This document shows, piece by piece, positions 22,107 to 33,855 of a DNA stretch of 64,000 nucleotides. Source of the DNA: Dactylorhiza incarnata (Eukaryota > Streptophyta > Magnoliopsida > Asparagales > Orchidaceae); assembly GCA_033032865.1 (NCBI GenBank), contig JAWHQI010000239.1, positions 1,054,001 to 1,118,000 of the forward strand, read 5' to 3'. The notes beneath the pieces were generated by a model, which saw only the letters and a program-made list of their open reading frames with translations, was not told the origin of the DNA and did not search any database. Made by a program: the position numbers and the translations under genes. Numbering within the stretch: the stretch's first letter is position 1; each line of letters opens with the position of its first letter.

Positions 22107-24160
22107 GCAGCGTCGATTTCTCCCCCCTTTGCGTCGAATCCCTTCCAGCCCTTTCTCAAAGCTTGCGTCGATTACTTCCAAGCAGCCTGCGTCGACTTCC
22201 TCCTCTCCTCCTTGCGTCGAATTCCAAGCAGCTTGCGTCGACTTCACTCCTCCCCCTTGCGTTCTCCTGCTATTAATAATAATAATAATAATGATATTAT
22301 TATTAAATTTATATGATGTTGCATACAAGAAAACGAGCCCAGTCCTCTTCTCCTTCTTCATTCTGTCCGAACCATAGATTAGAATCGAGCGACGGGGACG
22401 GCGATTTCTCGAATCTTCCGGACGCCGCCGACAGAGCTCCGGTGGTCGGAATCGCGAGCCGAGCATAGATTCGGAAATCTCTCAACGAGAGCTTCGTCCT
22501 CGTGGTAATTTCCTTCCGCTTCGTGGAACTTTTTCATTAGGTCTTTTGTACCCTAACCTTTTCTAGCCTAATCTCTTGTAGATCCTGACTCCTCTCGCCT
22601 TCTCGTAACCCGATCTACAACGGGGAGCGATTCAGAGAGTTTTTCCAGCAAAACATAAGGCAAGTGGTGTTCTTGCCTTTGCTCTTTCTCTTTGCCATAT
22701 AACCGCTCTAAGCCGGTGCTTTTGATCTAACCGCGCCGTATCTCCGTTTTATTCTCTATTTTTGCTACTAATAACTTGATATTATGCCGGTGAATAAAAG
22801 ATTTTTGTTAGCTTCATAACTCCTTGATTTTCTCATTTTCTACTTGCCTTATAATATGACATGTGCCGTTGGGCCTCGCCCCTTTTTCCCTTGAAATTGC
22901 ATGAAAATATGAATTCTGTTGGAGGTCGTACGCGGTGTGGTGTTTGCCCCCGGTGCGGTGCTCTTTAATTTTAATGAATTCTATTGGAGGTCGTACGCGG
23001 TGTGGTTTTTCCCCCGGTGCGGTACTCTTTAATTTAATAAATTCTGTTGAAGGTCGCACACGATGTTGGCAGTGCCACCGGTGCGGTGCTCTGAGGGTCG
23101 TGGCGATGCGATAGGGATTTATCCCCGCACGGCTTCTCTTTTTTTCTATTTGTCGGTCTGATGAGCTGATCAGTCTCTATAATTCTGAACAAGAGTAACA
23201 TGGTTAATAATTTGAAAACGGATGGCTTTTCTTTTGCTTATGTCGAGTTTTGTCATCGTTTGTGTTCTCACCTTTGTTTGGTGAGCATATTCTGCTGTTT
23301 TTAGTTGTTCTGTTGTTTCCTTTTCTACTGATGATTAGATACTGCTACTATTTCTTTTCCTGTTGATTATTAGCTGCTAGCTTTGTCATCACTGACCCTT
23401 GCAGCTTCTGTTTCCCTCCGGTCTCGCGGAGGTTTGCTTACTCTCTTATTTTCTGCACCACTTGTACTTGCTTCTGAGGTGTTCTTTCTTTGAATGCCTC
23501 AGGTTCTGGATAGTAGCAGGTGTTAGTGCAGAGCTACGTTAGTTGCCGTCTTCTGACTCTCTTGAGGTAGAGTATTTTGTGGACTTGTCGGCCCATGGGT
23601 TCGTGTCAGGTGTTGACGCCCGTGGTGCCGTTTAGTTAGACTTTCGTTTCACTGCTGTTGTTACTTGTTGATCACTTTTGAACACTTGTTCTGGAATGAT
23701 TAGATACCGATTGGCTTTATGGCCCCTGGTTAGATATGCTAAGGTAATATAGCATGACATATCATATTTTGAAATATTAATCTCACTAATTTATGCGCGT
23801 GACAAATCTACTTTTATATATAGTAAATCCACATATTCGATCTTGCATGGTGCACCTCACTAGGTCTTTATGTTCATTTAGGCCACTAAGTAATTAAATC
23901 AAGTATTTTTCCGCTGCGTAAAACTATATTTTTAAAAGCGTGGACTAGTTGATCCACCTAGCCGAGGGACGCGGTTTATTAATTTTCTGCATAAATCATT
24001 TTTGAATCACTTTGATTTGATAACAATAATTGCTTGAACTGCGATGAAGGATACGTTGCCTTAACGTCAGTAGGCGTCCCCTACGTGACGTGGCATCACA
24101 ACGCGTAGCTTTCCCTACTCTGATAACATTTTAAATGTTGGGAAAATGCGGGTTGTGACA
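21606..24160 (+). repeat. 5' LTR of element G
   Basis: 2555 bp, TG...CA. It has a TATA-like TATATATTTAAAG near 21873, AT-rich microsatellites at 22023-22102, a run of TGCGTCGA motifs to about 22265, and a 64-bp triplicate (GGAGGTCGTACGCGG at 22921 and 22986, GAAGGTCGCACACG at 23049). Confidence 0.92.
22023..22270 (+). repeat. Simple repeats and TGCGTCGA motifs in LTR G
   Basis: AAT triplets are followed by ATT triplets (22023-22060), which makes one long self-complementary AT palindrome. A (TA)n tract follows (about 22076-22102), then six or so GCGTCGA motifs spaced about 20-35 bp to 22240. The same order is kept in the 3' LTR at 28625-28860, with different microsatellite lengths. Confidence 0.8.
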
Positions 24161-24884
24161 GTTGGTATCAGAGGGAGGTTCTGTGAAAAAGGTAGTTGGG
24201 TGGTTTGGCGTGTGAGCCAAACGACCGCTATCCTAAGAAGAACCTCATAAGATCATTTCATTGTATACACACACCGATATGTCATCAATATGTCTTGACC
24301 GAAGCATAATCACTACACTCATAGCATGATAAGAAGTATATGTGGCATATTATGTAGTATGGGATGCATAATATGTGTTTGTATATGGATCCACCATAGG
24401 TGGCAACATGTGACGGTTATGTAGTATGGGATGCATAACCACCATTACATGGATGCCCATTAACACGTTTTCTTTTTTCGTTACATGTAATGTTATGTAG
24501 TATGGGATGCATAACGTTACATGTGTACGCCGCTCATAACATGCATTAAGGCCGCTTTCTAGAATGCATAACACTGCATACATTCATATCATCGCATAAG
24601 CACGCGTGCCAAGTTAAAGACATACCAGATGACATATGTACACACATGATTTGAAAAGAAATTTAAATGTTCATGCACTCATGTCATAGCACAAGAGTCA
24701 ATAGGATGATGGTGCATCATTCTAAGTTAATCATGGCATCATTTCATGAAATTCCAGAACAAGATAACAGCAATGGCAGGTTGTTTTCTTTCCTATTCCG
24801 AATCGATCCGTGAATTTTTCCGAGTCTGTTTGGCTTAAGCTTTGTAAGCCTGTTTCTGATTGAATCTCCATCCTTCTTGTAGAC
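24161..24884 (+). other. Primer-binding site and leader of G
   Basis: TGGTATCAGAG at 24163-24173 is the plant initiator-tRNA-Met primer site, 2 nt after the LTR end. The rest of the leader is non-coding. TATGTAGTATGGGATGCATAA recurs three times between 24353 and 24512. Confidence 0.8.
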
Positions 24885-25796
24885 ATGTCTCGTAGGAGAG
24901 TGGCGCGATCGACTCCCCTGCCCGAGGGAGAGTCTTCTGGTGGTCTGAGTGAGTCCGTGATCGAAAGCCTACGACAGAGCAACGAGGCTTTGACTAGACA
25001 GTTGGTTGCGATGCAGGCTCAGATTCAGTCTTTGGTGTCTGCTGCCTCGGTGCAGCAGCCTGTTGTGCAAGAACCGGTGGTGAGTCCAGCCGTTCCTGCT
25101 CCCCTAGTGCCTACAGTGGCATTGCCACCGGAGATGAACTTTGTTTTGCACATTCAGCATTTGGGACCCCCTACCTATGATGGTAGGGCAGACTTCGTAG
25201 CCTCGGAGGAAGGAAGGGTGAAGCAGTTTTTGGGTGGCCTCACTGGTGATGTCCAGCAGTGGGCTAGCGCCTATAGGTCAGCGACTTATGCTGAAGCGGT
25301 GGAGACCGCATTGAATGCCGAGTCGATTGAAAATGCAAAGAGTCATGGGCAGCAGGCGAAGAGTGATAAGAGAAAGTTGGACGATCGGGAGAGTTCCGAG
25401 GCATCTCACTCGGACTCAAAGAAGAGGGGTGTGGGACACTGTAGTTTTTGTGGCAAGCGGGGCCACCCGTTCGAGAGGTGTTTCAAGAGGCTCGAGGCGC
25501 TGGAGCCGTTAAAGGTTAGTACAATTCAAGACGCACCCAAGGCGGTCCCAGTGTGCTCTTTCTGCTCTAAGCCCGGGCATGAGGTGGCCCGGTGTTTCAA
25601 GAAGTCTGGGTGTTGTTTCCTGTGTAGACAAAAGGGACATCGTATGGCCGACTGCCCGAAATCTCAGACCGTGACCTCAGCAGTTCCTCTGCAGACCTTG
25701 CCACCGCCCCCTCAGTCCGTGAGCAAGGCTAAAGGCAAGCTTAATGTGCTGACTAGAGAGGAAGCTCAAACCTCACCGCACGTGATATCTGGTTAG
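24885..25796 (+). CDS. gag: Gag of element G, core-deleted, with three CCHC knuckles
   Basis: A 303-codon frame from ATG 24885 to TAG 25796. Gag forms the retrotransposon particle and binds its RNA. Residues 20-55 are coiled-coil-like. At about 95-101 GPPTYDG starts the usual capsid domain, but it passes after about 8 residues into the domain's end (EEGRVKQFLGGL, then TYAEAVETAL), so roughly 100 residues of capsid core are missing by in-frame deletion. Three Cx2Cx4Hx4C knuckles follow at 186-199, 224-237 and 244-257; one is usual for plant Gypsy Gag. The frame is open, but without the capsid core it should not assemble particles on its own. Confidence 0.8.
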   Translation: MSRRRVARSTPLPEGESSGGLSESVIESLRQSNEALTRQLVAMQAQIQSLVSAASVQQPVVQEPVVSPAVPAPLVPTVALPPEMNFVLHIQHLGPPTYDGRADFVASEEGRVKQFLGGLTGDVQQWASAYRSATYAEAVETALNAESIENAKSHGQQAKSDKRKLDDRESSEASHSDSKKRGVGHCSFCGKRGHPFERCFKRLEALEPLKVSTIQDAPKAVPVCSFCSKPGHEVARCFKKSGCCFLCRQKGHRMADCPKSQTVTSAVPLQTLPPPPQSVSKAKGKLNVLTREEAQTSPHVISG

Positions 25797-25839
25797 ATTC
25801 TTCCCTCCTAACTTGTTCTCTTTCTTCTAGACTTAGCTT

Positions 25840-27941
25840 GCTAGTTGTCTAGTGATGCATGCTTGTTAGGTGAATTCAAGGTGAAGATTAGGTGGGCGCG
25901 TGTCCTGTTTGATTCGGGAGCGTCTCACTCTTTTGTCGCTAGGAGTTTTGTTGATAAGCACCGATGGTCTATTGATTGGTTGGATGATGCCTTGTCCGTT
26001 AAGTTTCAATCTGTAGACCAGGTTGCGTCAGATCGGGGTATCCGGGAGTGCCCCATTTTCTTTGGGTGGTGTCCAGGTTCTAGAGGATTTGAAGATGCTA
26101 GATCTGGCAGATTTCGATGCGATTCTTGGAATGGACTAATTTTCCAGGTATGATGTCGTGATCAAGTGTGAGGATAAGAGCATAGTCTTCTCGTTGGATA
26201 TTAACCAGCCCTTGAGTGTGTTCAGACTCTCTGGTTATTTATGCAGTTCATACTCGTCCATCCTTAGAGTCTGGCAGCGAGTCTTTTCTCATTTCTGTTA
26301 TGTTATGGAGATTGCTCTCATTGTGCCGCGTGTTCTGTTGTGTGAGAGTTTCAAATGTTTCTCCGGCTAGTCTTCTCGGTCTTCCCCTTGAGAAAGAAGT
26401 GGAGTTTGTTTTAGGTCTCGAGCCTTTTTGCGAGGGCACCTTGCCGCATGGTCCTGCGTGAGCTAGAAGAATGTTTCTAAAAGATTGTGAACAAATTGTA
26501 CAGAGTTGAATGAGGTGACTATCGAGGTAAATGTTCATCACCTCGAATAGATGATTTGCTTGATCAGTTGCGAGATAGATCAGTATTCTCGGAGATTGGC
26601 CTTTGTTTAGATTTTTATCTGTGAAGGATCCGTGAGTTGGATGTTCCACGGACTGCCTATTCGTTCCCGTTGTGGGCTTTATTTGAGATTTAGGTGACGA
26701 CCTTTGATTTATCTAATGTCTCCTCTGCCTTCATGAATTCGATGAATTGAGTGTTAAGAAAATTTCCGGACCAACCTTGTGACCGTCCTTAGAAATGATG
26801 TTTGATACACTCTAAGGGCACAGAGGAGCGTGCTGAGCTTTTGTGATTGGGTGCGGTCTACGTTGTGAGAGCGCAAGTTTGTTTGCCAAGATAAGCAAAT
26901 ACAAGTTTTGGATGTCTTTACTTACCTATTTGGGCCATGTTATTAATGAGGATGAGTTTTCGACGGACCAGTATAGATCGTTGAGCGTTTGAATTGGAAG
27001 AGATTTACAACATCCGAGGAAATAGGGAATTTTGTAGGGTTGGCAAGATGATATAGAAGGCTTGTGTAATGATTTGTGTGATTAATTGCGTCCTTGGTTA
27101 GGTTTATGTAGGAGAATCCAAATTTTGTTTGGGGTGACTAGTGCGAAGGAGCCTTTCAGGAATTGAATAGAAGATGAGCACTGCTCCAGCTTTGGATCAT
27201 TCCTACCGAAGGAGTGGTGTACTATTTATGTAGATAAGTTGTACGTTGAGCCCAGGTATGTCTCAAAAAAAATGTGATCGCACACGATTCGAGTCAATTG
27301 AAGATTCATGAAGAGGATTATCGTGCGCATGGTTTGGAATTACCCCAATAATCTAGGCATTGAGCCTTGTAGATTATTTTGGTATGATGTATTATGTAAG
27401 GTTTACGGACCATAAGAATTATAGCATATCTTCGCTCAGAATGAGTTGATTCTGCACCAGAGAAAATGAATAAAATATATTGCGAATTCTGGTATTGACA
27501 TTTGTTACCACTCGGATTCTACTAGGATGTATAGAGATTTGAAACATATTGTTTGCTGGTATTAGATTTGTTATCGGTTTGATGAGGTATTTCCGAAGAC
27601 ACAAATTGTGTGAGCTATCGTGAATAAATGGATAAAATATACCTTTGAGTTTGGAGTCAGATCGAAACCCCAGGATTTGTTTTTTTGTGCCGCGTATCTA
27701 GTTGAGTTAGTTAAGGAAGTGTGTCCGCAGCAATCGTCAAGTCCTCGATCTGGTGCCTTAGATTCAGCCCAATTTATCTTATGTTAAGGAGCCTGTTCGC
27801 ATTTTGGAAACCCAAGAGCGGGTGTTGCGTAGGAAATCCATTCCCATGGTGAAAATTCTTTGGCGGAATCATGACGTCGAGAGCGCAACATGGGAGCTGG
27901 AATCGGCTATGCGGGAATCTCATCCGCACCTCTTCTTTTAA
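25840..27941 (+). pseudogene. Element G: protease and pol remnants
   Basis: Just after gag comes an aspartic protease core, VLFDSGASHSFV (about 25900-25935), then DFDAILGMD followed by a TAA near 26144. Further on, in changing frames, are remnants of RT (AFMNSMN near 26730; YLGHVINEDE near 26930), RNase H (RAHGLELP near 27325) and, at the end, VKILWRNHDVESATWE (about 27849-27896), the tail that follows the chromodomain in Tekay-type elements. There are many stops and indels and no long frame. The order identifies the element type; it is inactive. Confidence 0.8.
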
Positions 27942-28208
27942 ATGGCTCAGGTAAAAAAAATCTCCTTTTCTTTTCCTGCACTACTTATTTGACCAAATAT
28001 TGTCTCATGTACCATTATTTGCCCAAATGTTATTCCTGCATCTTCTTATTTTTTTCCAATTGATTAGTTCAGGTGATCCTCTTCCCTCTCTTCCCTGTAC
28101 CTTTCATTTAATTAGCTCTGGTGAATTTCCTTTCCTGCACCTATCTTAATGTTGTTTTCTTCCCTTATGTCAAGTTTCGGGACGAAACTTTCTTTTAGGG
28201 GGAGTGGC

Positions 28209-28628
28209 TGTAACGCCCCTGATTTTTCCCAGTATTTGTTTAATTCAGTGATGACGTGTTAATGACGTCAGGGCGTTACTTCTAACGTCGAGTTAGCTGC
28301 GCGTTGCGGTTTGCGCGTTTTCACATCCGTTTGGGTCAAGTCGACCAAATTTTGCGACAACCCGGAATTGGAAAATTTTACGTTAGGAAATTAGATTATT
28401 TAATTTTAGACTTGTCTATCAAGTTTCGTCGCGGTCCGAGCCATTTTGGAGCCTCGGCGCATTTTAGAAGTTTTGTATATATTTAAAGCTCGTCGTAACT
28501 TCCGCCATTCATACCTAATAAACGGCACGTCGGATTTTGATTCCAACTTCGTCGTTGGATTCGTAGCGTCGCCGTTCATTTTAGTTGGAATTTTCGTTGG
28601 ATTCGGTGTTCGTTATTTTTTTGATAAA

Positions 28629-28662
<34 letters not shown>

Positions 28663-30794
28663 AAAAAATTTACGAATGTATAAATATATATATATATATA
28701 CATGCAGCGTCAATTTCTCCCCCCTTTGCGTCGAATCCCTTCCAGCCCTTTCTCAAAGCTTGCGTCGATTACTTCCAAGCAGCTTGCGTCGACTTCCTCC
28801 TCTCCCCCTTGCGTCGAATTCCAAGCAGCTTGCGTCGACTTCACTCCTCCCCCTTGCGTTCTCCTGCTATTAATAATAATAATAATAATAATGATATTAT
28901 TATTATTAAATTTATATGATGTTGCAAAAAAAAAAAAAATTATATGATGTTGCATAAAAGAAAACGAGCCCAGTCCTCTTCTCCTTCTTCATTCTGTCCG
29001 AACCAGAGATTAGAATCGAGCGACGGGGACAGCGATTTCTCGAATCTTCCGGACGCCGCCGACGGAGCTCCGGTGGTCGGAATCGCGAGCCGAGCATAGA
29101 TTCGGAAAGCTCTCGACGAGAGCTTCGTCCTCGTGGTAATTTCCTTCTGCTTCGTGGAACTTTTTCGTTAGGTCTTTTGTACCCTAACCTTTTCTAGCCT
29201 GATCTCTTGTAGATCCTGACTCCTCTCGCCTTCTCGTAACCCGATCTACAACTGGGACCGATTCGGAGAGTTTTTCCAGCAAAACCTAAGGCAAGTGGTG
29301 TTCTTGCCTTTGCTCTTTCTCTTTGCCATATAACCGCTCTAAGCCGGTGCTTTTGATCTAACCGCGCCGTATCTCCGTTTTATTCTCTATTTTTGCTGCT
29401 AATAACTTGATATTATGCCAGTGAATAAAAGATTTTTGTTAGCTTCATAACTCCTTGATTTTCTCATTTGCTACTTGCCTTATAATATGACATGTCCCGT
29501 TGGGCCTCGCCCCTTTTTCCCTCGAAATTGCATGAAAATATGAATTCTGTTGGAGGTCGTACGCGGTGTGGTTTTTTCCCCCGGTGCGGTGATCTTTAAT
29601 TTTAATGAATTCTATTGGAGGTCGTACGCGGTGTGGTTTTGCCCCCGGTGCGGTACTCTATAATTTAATAAATTCTGTTGAAGGTCGCACACGATGTTGG
29701 CAGTGCCACCGGTGCGGTGCTCTGAGGGTCGTGGCGATGCGATAGGGATTTATCCCCGCACGGCTTCTCTTTTTTTTTTCTGTTTGTCTGTCTGATGAGC
29801 TGATCAGTCTCTATAATTCTGAACAAGAGTAACATGGTTAGTAATTTGAAAACGGATGGCTTTTCTTTTGCTTATGGCGAGTTTTGTCATCGTCTGTGTT
29901 CTCACCTTTGTTTGGTGAGCATATTCTGTTGTTTTTAGTTATTCTGCTGTTTCCTTTTCTGCTGATGATTAGATACTGCTGCTATTTCTTTTCCTGTTGA
30001 TTATTAGCTACTAGCTTTGTCATCACTGACCCTTGCAGCTTCTGTTTCCCTCCGGTCTCGCGGAGGTTTGCTTACTCTCTTATTTTCTGCACCACTTGTA
30101 CTTGCTTCTGAGGTGTTCTTTCTTTGAATGCCTCAAGTTCTGGACAGTAGCATGTGTTAGTGCAGAGTTGCGTTAGTTGCCGTCTTCTGACTCTCTTGAG
30201 GTAGAGTATTTTGTGGACTTGTCGGCCCATGGGTTCGTGTCAGGTGTTGACGCCCGTGGTGCCGTTTAGTTAGACTTTCGTTTCACTGCTATTGTTACTT
30301 GTTGATCACTTTTGAACACTTGTTCTGGAATGATTAGATACTGGTTGGCTTTATGGCCCCTGGTTAGATATGCTAAGGTAATATAGCATGACATATCATA
30401 TTTTGAAATGTTAATCTCACTAATTTATGCGCGTGACAAATCTACTTTTATATATAGTAAATCCACATATTCGATCTTGCATGGTGCACCTCACTAGGTC
30501 TTCATGTTCATTTAGGCCACTAAGTAATTAAATCAAGTATTTTTCCGCTGCGTAAAACTATATTTTTAAAAGCGTGGACTAGTTGATCCACCTAGCCGAG
30601 GGACGCGGTTTATTAATTTTTTGCATAAATCATTTTTGAATCACTTTGATTTGATAACAATAATTGCTTGAACTGCGATAAAGGATACGTTGCCTTAACG
30701 TCAGTAGGCGTCCCCTACGTGACGTGGCATCACAACGCGTAGCTTTCCCTACTCTGATAACATTTTAAATGTTGGGAAAATGCGGGTTGTGACA
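28209..30794 (+). repeat. 3' LTR of element G
   Basis: 2586 bp, TGTAACGCCC...GGTTGTGACA. It is preceded by the polypurine-type TTTTAGGGGGAGTGGC and followed by the duplication GTAGC. It is collinear with the 5' LTR; differences include microsatellite lengths and a poly-A run near 28926-28938. Confidence 0.92.
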
Positions 30795-31025
30795 GTAGCT
30801 CCCTGTAAGTCCATTTTGGTGGGACTGGTCCCTAGTGTAGGACAGCCACCATTTCTTAAATACCTTTTGATTGGGAAATGATATTGACTTGAAAATTGAA
30901 ACATAGGCTCTTTGTATCTACACCCTTAACATATCAAAAGATGGGAATTTGTGGTGAACATTTGTCTAAGGTTTTTGTAAAAATTTAATAATTCATATGT
31001 TAATTAATTATAGGGTCTTACAAAC

Positions 31026-31037
31026 TGGTATCAGAGC
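31026..31037 (+). other. Primer-binding site of B (tRNA-iMet)
   Basis: TGGTATCAGAGC is exactly the common plant initiator-tRNA-Met primer site. It begins 4 nt after the LTR end at 31022. Confidence 0.9.
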
Positions 31038-33855
31038 GAACCTCGATCCGAAGAAAAGAAGTCCACAGACCCTGGGCCACCCCGCTCGAGTTTAGTTTGA
31101 GGAAAAACTAAGCAGTGGAAGCAATGGTGTTCCTATATGGGGAAATCACATGAAAAAGTCCACTTTTAACTAAATCTTTTGGCCAAATCTCCTTACGAGT
31201 GGCAAGTTTCTTTTGTAGCCTACGGCGATCCCTGCCCCCAGCAGGGAATACCTTCGGCTGCAAAGATCTCTTTAGATAGTCCTTTAGTCAATGAGTTAGA
31301 CTAAACCCCACTAGGATACACGACTCATTATGACAATTTATACCATGCCATACTCTGAAATAGATCGTAGGTATGAATTTGGTTAAGATACGAGGATACC
31401 CCAAGGAGGCTGGAGAATGAGAGATTGACACAAAATCAAAATGGCATGGGACTCGTAGACTCAACCCTCATACCGGTGGCATGATTATATTGAGATAACC
31501 ACCACGACAAACACCGAGGGTCGGATGAGAATTCAAGTTCAGAAGAGACCCGTTTGGGATTGGGTCACATGTTGACCCTGATAAGGTTGTCGTAGAGGGT
31601 ACCTTGAAGAGTCTATTGTATGGAGTACACCAACAAGTCTCAAGATAGAACCCCAAGTCTAAGGTTGTGTGCCCTGAGGATTGTTTACATACTTAGGATG
31701 AATATAACATGGAGATATCAAAGATACTTAGCCCAAAATAGATAGTGGCTTATCTTTTGTTTATTGGGGCTTACCTTTTGTTTATTGGGCAAATTAGTTA
31801 CTGACTTGGGTTTACTTTGGATCTAATTTAGAAGGTGTTGCGTCGTGAACGTGGTGATTTGGAAGTCGATCTTATTCGATGTTACTCGGGCAAGGATGAG
31901 ATAGTGTAAAAGTAGGTCTAGAATGATGATCTGAATACGATGAAAGGACATCATTGATCGAACAACAACTTGACCTTAGTCGAATCATTGGAAATGTAAA
32001 GTCATCAGGATTAATCACTAAGGGATGTTGATGTCCCATTCTAGAAGTAATGGACGCAAACTAGGTCATACAAGTTGTAGTTATATTTGTGGTTCTTGTG
32101 ACTTGGGGCATTCGGAAGTGACCAGCTCATGATTCGTTATAAATCACGCCCTATCATGGTAGAAAATTTTAACTATTATAATAGCCCTTATACCTTGGGA
32201 GATATGATGATGAATAACCAGAGATTTTAGACGATGACTTATTGGATTTAGAGTATAGTGTTTGAGTTTACTATGATAAGAACGATCTAAGTTTATCTTA
32301 CTTTGGACCATTTGAAAGTGATCAAGACTCGCATATGTGGAAGTGATAAGAATTTGGTGAAATAAACGTGATGATATTTTCTTGATTAAATTGACTTGTG
32401 AAAATCTTAGTCTTTCAAAAGATTTTACCCGTATACTTTATGAATCAAACTCCATATAGAATATGATTGGGAGCAATCTTACAAACATTGATACTAGTGA
32501 TGATTGGTTAACATATACTCATAAAAGTTCACGAGTCACCCCCACTTAAATTTTGAGGATGATTGGTACGCTTGATGATCTGATCAATTCCACCAGTGGT
32601 AAGAACTGGATAAGTCGTGGAGTGGAGATGAATTATCACTCGGACGTACTTGAAAGAAAAAGAATCTGAACGTGTAGAGAAAATTTTATAGAGGCGTTGT
32701 CCACCCTTACAAATAAAAACTTTAGTCACCGAAGAAATGGTGTTTTCCGGAGCATGTAGCCTCCTGAAATAAAGAAAGAGGTCATAGGTTTGTGATGCAC
32801 GGTGAGGTCTGTCGACTGGTGAAGACCAAGTGCAAGAGTCTTTGGAGAACTACCACAGTCACTGCCCGTGTTAGAGTGGAAGCTCGAGGATATAATTATA
32901 GATTTCATACACAGGTTAACACATCCCCACTCCGGGCACAAGTTTATCTGGAATATCGAGGATAGATTGACCAAGGTAGCTATGGTCACCCCGGGCTGGA
33001 GGGACGCTCTCGTTGGAGTTTGTCCGTTATCGTGGTGTGACCAGGACGATCGTGTCGGATCGGGATGAGCGGTTTACGGCCAAAAAGTGAAGATCAGTCC
33101 AGGCTTATCTTGGCTCTTGGTTGACGTTCAACACAACTTTCCACCCTCAGAGGGACATAGGCGCAAAATTCCACCATCTTGGACCTAGGATGAGGATTTA
33201 ATGAGACTCGGCTCTGAATTTGTGAAGGACGCAGATGCCCGTGTGCGACTGATTTGAGTTAGGATGCTGGAAGCCCAGAGCAGCCAGGTCAGGTATTACG
33301 ATGCGTGGTATTGTTAGGTAGAGTTCCAGGTTGGAGACTGGGTGTTCCGGAAGATACGTCTGATGTAGGGAGTCTTGCGGGTTCGCAGGCGGAAAAAGCT
33401 CAGTCTGAGATAGATGGGGCTGTACAGGATCCTGGAGTGGATCAACCCGTTGGCTTATATACTAGAGATGCCGCCGGAGTTAGCGGGATTGCATGGTCTT
33501 CCATGTCTCCTCCTTTAGGAGAGCTCTACTACGACCGGAGCAGCGGATTTCTACTATAGATGACCCGGTAGCCTCTGATCGATTGATTCACCAAAAGCCG
33601 GTCTGGATAGATGACACCGAGATGAGAGTCTTGCGGCGCAAGGAGGTCCCGCTGGTCAAGGTCCTGTGGAGAAATCATGGATAAAAGAAGCTTATAAGGG
33701 GACCACTAGAACTGATGCAATAGAAGTATCTGGAACTTTTTGCTTCAGGAATAATTAGTCTCTTATGGTATGTTACATACAATCACTCGCGGTAGAAACC
33801 CCGCAGGCCTAACCTGAATTTCGGGGACAAAATTATTTTTTTGTTTATTGGGATT
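31038..33855 (+). pseudogene. Element B: degenerate pol, mostly integrase
   Basis: No gag is recognisable from 31038 to about 32700. Near 32790-32860 there is a residue of the integrase zinc region (EVCRLVKTKCKSLW). At 32880-32985 DFIHRLTHPHSGHKFIWN...DRLTK corresponds to the start of the integrase catalytic core. Near 33320-33520, in several frames, GDWVFRKIRL and AYRL-type linker sequence appear, and at 33655 VKVLWRNHG, the chromodomain-tail motif, followed by TAA. Every part has stops. The region is shorter than a normal 4-5 kb internal part, so large deletions preceded or followed insertion. Confidence 0.7.

Larger units (their letters stand above)
21606..30794 (+). mobile_element. G: Tekay-like chromovirus with complete LTRs, decayed pol
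   Basis: LTRs TGTAACGCCC...GGTTGTGACA at 21606-24160 and 28209-30794, flanked by the exact duplication GTAGC (21601-21605 and 30795-30799). An iMet-type primer site follows the 5' LTR. Internally there is an open but shortened gag, then frame-broken protease, RT, RNase H and integrase traces ending in a chromodomain-type tail. The LTRs differ by scattered substitutions and small indels, so G is older than H. It inserted in the 5' LTR of B. Confidence 0.93.
19967..31022 (+). repeat. 5' LTR of B, interrupted by element G
   Basis: Two parts: 19967-21605 and 30800-31022, about 1.86 kb once G and its duplication GTAGC are removed. The first 1.4 kb matches the 3' LTR at 33856. The later part matches LTR A (GTAGCTCCCTGTA, ACTGGTCCCTAG). 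It ends AGGGTCTTACA just before the primer site. About 2.5 kb present in A and in the 3' LTR is missing here. A 31-bp hairpin (GGTTTTGTCATGAC arms) lies at 20001-20031. Confidence 0.85.
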
